DNA of 64,000 nt from Cunninghamella blakesleeana (Eukaryota; Mucoromycota; Mucoromycetes; Mucorales; Cunninghamellaceae), in NCBI GenBank assembly GCA_017871115.1, contig JAFCIZ010000005.1:1782501-1846500 (forward strand). Direction: 5' to 3'. The translations under genes and the position numbers were made by a program. The notes beneath the pieces were generated by a model. It was not told where the DNA came from and searched no databases. It worked only from the letters and a program-made list of their open reading frames with translations. Position 1 is the first letter of the stretch. The number at the start of each line of letters is the position of its first letter. Shown here piece after piece: positions 62,170 through 64,000 of this stretch.

Positions 62170-63906
62170 TTAACTACGTTTAAGTAAAGTTAAAACAGTA
62201 GCAGCTTCAACAGCGTCCACACCCATAGATAAAGAAAACTCATTACCCCAAGGTGCTCTATCCAATACTGAAACATCCGCTGTATGACGCCTGGGACGGC
62301 TTGATGATGATGTTGAAGGTGGTGAAGATTGTGTTTCATTTCTTAACGATCCCCATTCCCCTTGATGTTGGTACGAGTGGTAATGCTGATGTTGATGTTG
62401 TTGGTTTTGGTTTGATATGATAGAGTGATGATTGGTTATATCCATATTTGATATCATTGAATGTGATCTTGCATGTGGAGGTGGAGGTGGGGATGATAAC
62501 GATGAAAAGACTTCATAGTATTGTTGACGGTGATGATGATCTCCTTCATGAATACTTAATTGCCTTGCTGCCATGATGTTGTGTCTCATTCTTTCATCTT
62601 CATCATAATCATCGTAATAGCTATTTTTTTTGATTTTATTATTCGTATTTTCTTCATAGCTATATTCATCATCATCTTGATCATTCTCTTCTTCATAATC
62701 ATCCTCATCTTCATCTTCATCATCGTCTTCTTCACCTTCTTCTTCATCCTCTTCTTCTTCTTCTTCAATACCATCATCTATTTCCATCATGAATTGATTT
62801 TCTTGTTTTTTAACTTTAATTCTCTTATCCTTTTTAACATGTATTTCATTATGTTGCTTTCTTTTCTTTTGTTGATCCTTTACGGCTGTATTATTACTGC
62901 TATTATTTCGATGGGATGAGACGGTGGAAACTTTCGTATCGTTTACATTTGTTTTTGCAGACGGTAATGGTTTATCACATAATATTTTCCCATGTTTCCA
63001 TTTAACGCCACATGCATTACAGAGTGTGCCAGCACCCTCAGGACCACGACGCCACATAGGGGTTGTTTTTGATCCACAATAAGAACATTTTCTTCCATTG
63101 CCATTGGCTGAATTATTTCTATGATTTGTTGTTGTTAATATGGATGAAGTGGAGGTTGATGAAAATACAGTTGTTGTTGAATTTGGATGAGATGTCAAAG
63201 TACGAGAATTAGGAGTAGAAATAGAATTCGTATGCTTGGAGACTATTTTATTATCTTCGTCTACTGATTTTGTTTTCATCATACTCACGTTATTATTTCG
63301 AGTCATTTCATTTTGATTGTGAGAACCTAATTCAAATAAATAAATAAGTAAAGAAAAATAAATAAAGATTAGATATATTTAATCTAAAATGACTAAAAAA
63401 ATAAACATAAAATTATATCAAGTACTTTTGCGTTTTCCTCTACTTATTGTTGCTTTTGATTCTACTGTCATTACTGATTCTGAAGATTTTTTTGTTCTTG
63501 TTACTTTTTCCATAGCCAATAACTCTTTTTGTCTATTAGACACACCTTCAGTATGAATTTTCATCTATTCAAACATATAAATAATTAATAAACAAGAAGG
63601 AACTCCTATTTTACACTACAATTTTTTTCATTTATATAAATATTACCAATTTTATAATAGTATTGTAATAAACTTCAAAATCAGCTACTGTTTGTTTAAT
63701 TGCCAAATATAAATCCTTGGGTATATTAAATAAAGATAGATGTATAACATAGCGGTTTTCATTGATTGTATCTTGTGATGGTGATGATGATTTAATGCCA
63801 GAAGGGTTTGATTTTGTTGAGAGATGTTGTAAACTTGTGTAACTTGTCTGCTTTTCAATTTTAGAGTGTTGGTTCTTGTTTATAGAGTTTACTAATTGGT
63901 TATCAT
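62170..63906 (-). CDS. GATA-type zinc-finger transcription factor, 5' end outside the window
   Basis: Visible exons: 63906-63647, 63564-63426 and 63326-62170 (518 residues plus stop). Further upstream exon(s) lie beyond the right edge, because the first visible exon starts in mid-codon after a TATAG acceptor. The N-terminal conserved block is [20 protein letters not shown], then [20 protein letters not shown]. The GATA finger reads [16 protein letters not shown], then [19 protein letters not shown] (C-2-C-18-C-2-C), with the plain 18-residue loop. Then follow basic clusters, a very acidic run of Asp/Glu and a conserved C-terminus ([30 protein letters not shown]). Fungal GATA factors regulate nitrogen, iron or light responses; which applies cannot be told. 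The donor at 63426 (GTACTT) is atypical, but phase and protein continuity support it. Confidence 0.88.
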
Positions 63907-64000
63907 CTATATGAAACGAACAAAATAACTAAAATAATAATAACCACATAAATATAAATAATCATACATATAATAATAATAACAATGATAATAATAATAA

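Noticed and set aside
62560..62919. Plus-strand Ile/Phe-rich frame opposite the GATA gene
   Set aside because: Shadow of the Asp/Glu-rich run of the GATA factor read in antisense.

Overview
The window is nuclear DNA from an early-diverging filamentous fungus, most likely Mucoromycota/Mucorales. The evidence is the very AT-rich composition, the many short GT-AG introns (about 50-210 bp), low-complexity Asn/Ser/Thr/Gln/His-rich coding stretches, and the gene set itself: a GT10 fucosyltransferase, a grainyhead/CP2 factor, an LtrA-like membrane protein, an NRC-2/Fpk1-type AGC kinase and a GATA factor. The genus cannot be told from the sequence alone. All gene models were spliced by hand. In each complete model the exon lengths sum to a multiple of three and the joined protein reads continuously.

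Layout. 0.6-2.9 kb (-): AGC kinase. 4.3-6.5 kb (+): UBXN4-like UBX protein. 7.3-8.6 kb (+): NatD-type histone N-terminal acetyltransferase. 9.0-9.3 kb (+): the 64-residue NOP10. 10.8-11.5 kb (+): low-complexity protein. 13.3-14.9 kb (-): GT10 fucosyltransferase. 15.9 kb (+): tRNA-Arg(TCT). 16-18.8 kb: a gene-free tract holding repeated RNA-like hairpins. 18.8-23.6 kb: no gene seen. 23.6-25.7 kb (+): amino-acid permease. 25.7-30.2 kb: no convincing gene. 30.2-32.2 kb (-): cytochrome P450. 33.7-36.6 kb (-): CP2/grainyhead factor. 40.5-41.2 kb (+): C2H2 protein. 41.9-43.2 kb (-): SAICAR synthase, divergent from the 43.4-47.0 kb (+) Ctf4/WDHD1 replication factor. 47.9-49.3 kb and 50.4-51.5 kb (-): two unrecognised charged/coiled-coil proteins, separated by a 5'-truncated LINE remnant. 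51.9-52.7 kb (-): secreted GPI-type protein. 54.9-56.1 kb (-): zinc-ribbon protein. 57.3-60.7 kb (+): ten-exon LtrA-like protein. 62.2-63.9 kb (-): GATA factor running off the right edge.

The genes are individually transcribed housekeeping and regulatory genes; there is no operon, biosynthetic cluster, CRISPR array or intact mobile element. Two pairs share divergent promoters: kinase/UBX, and SAICAR synthase/Ctf4. The second intergenic space is only 259 bp and carries a TTTTCGCG plus GGCGCC element of the kind expected for S-phase genes.

The most unusual signal is in 16.0-18.8 kb. One hairpin family has a loop of exactly 14 nt (consensus YTGTWTTATARGTA) and stems that change by compensatory substitution. 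A second set is three consecutive hairpins with a 12-nt loop (GATAAAGATCAA type) and different but self-complementary stems. The triplet occurs twice, inside a direct repeat of about 450 bp. I read this as an undescribed structured-RNA or non-autonomous-element family next to a tRNA gene. It matches no family I recognise.
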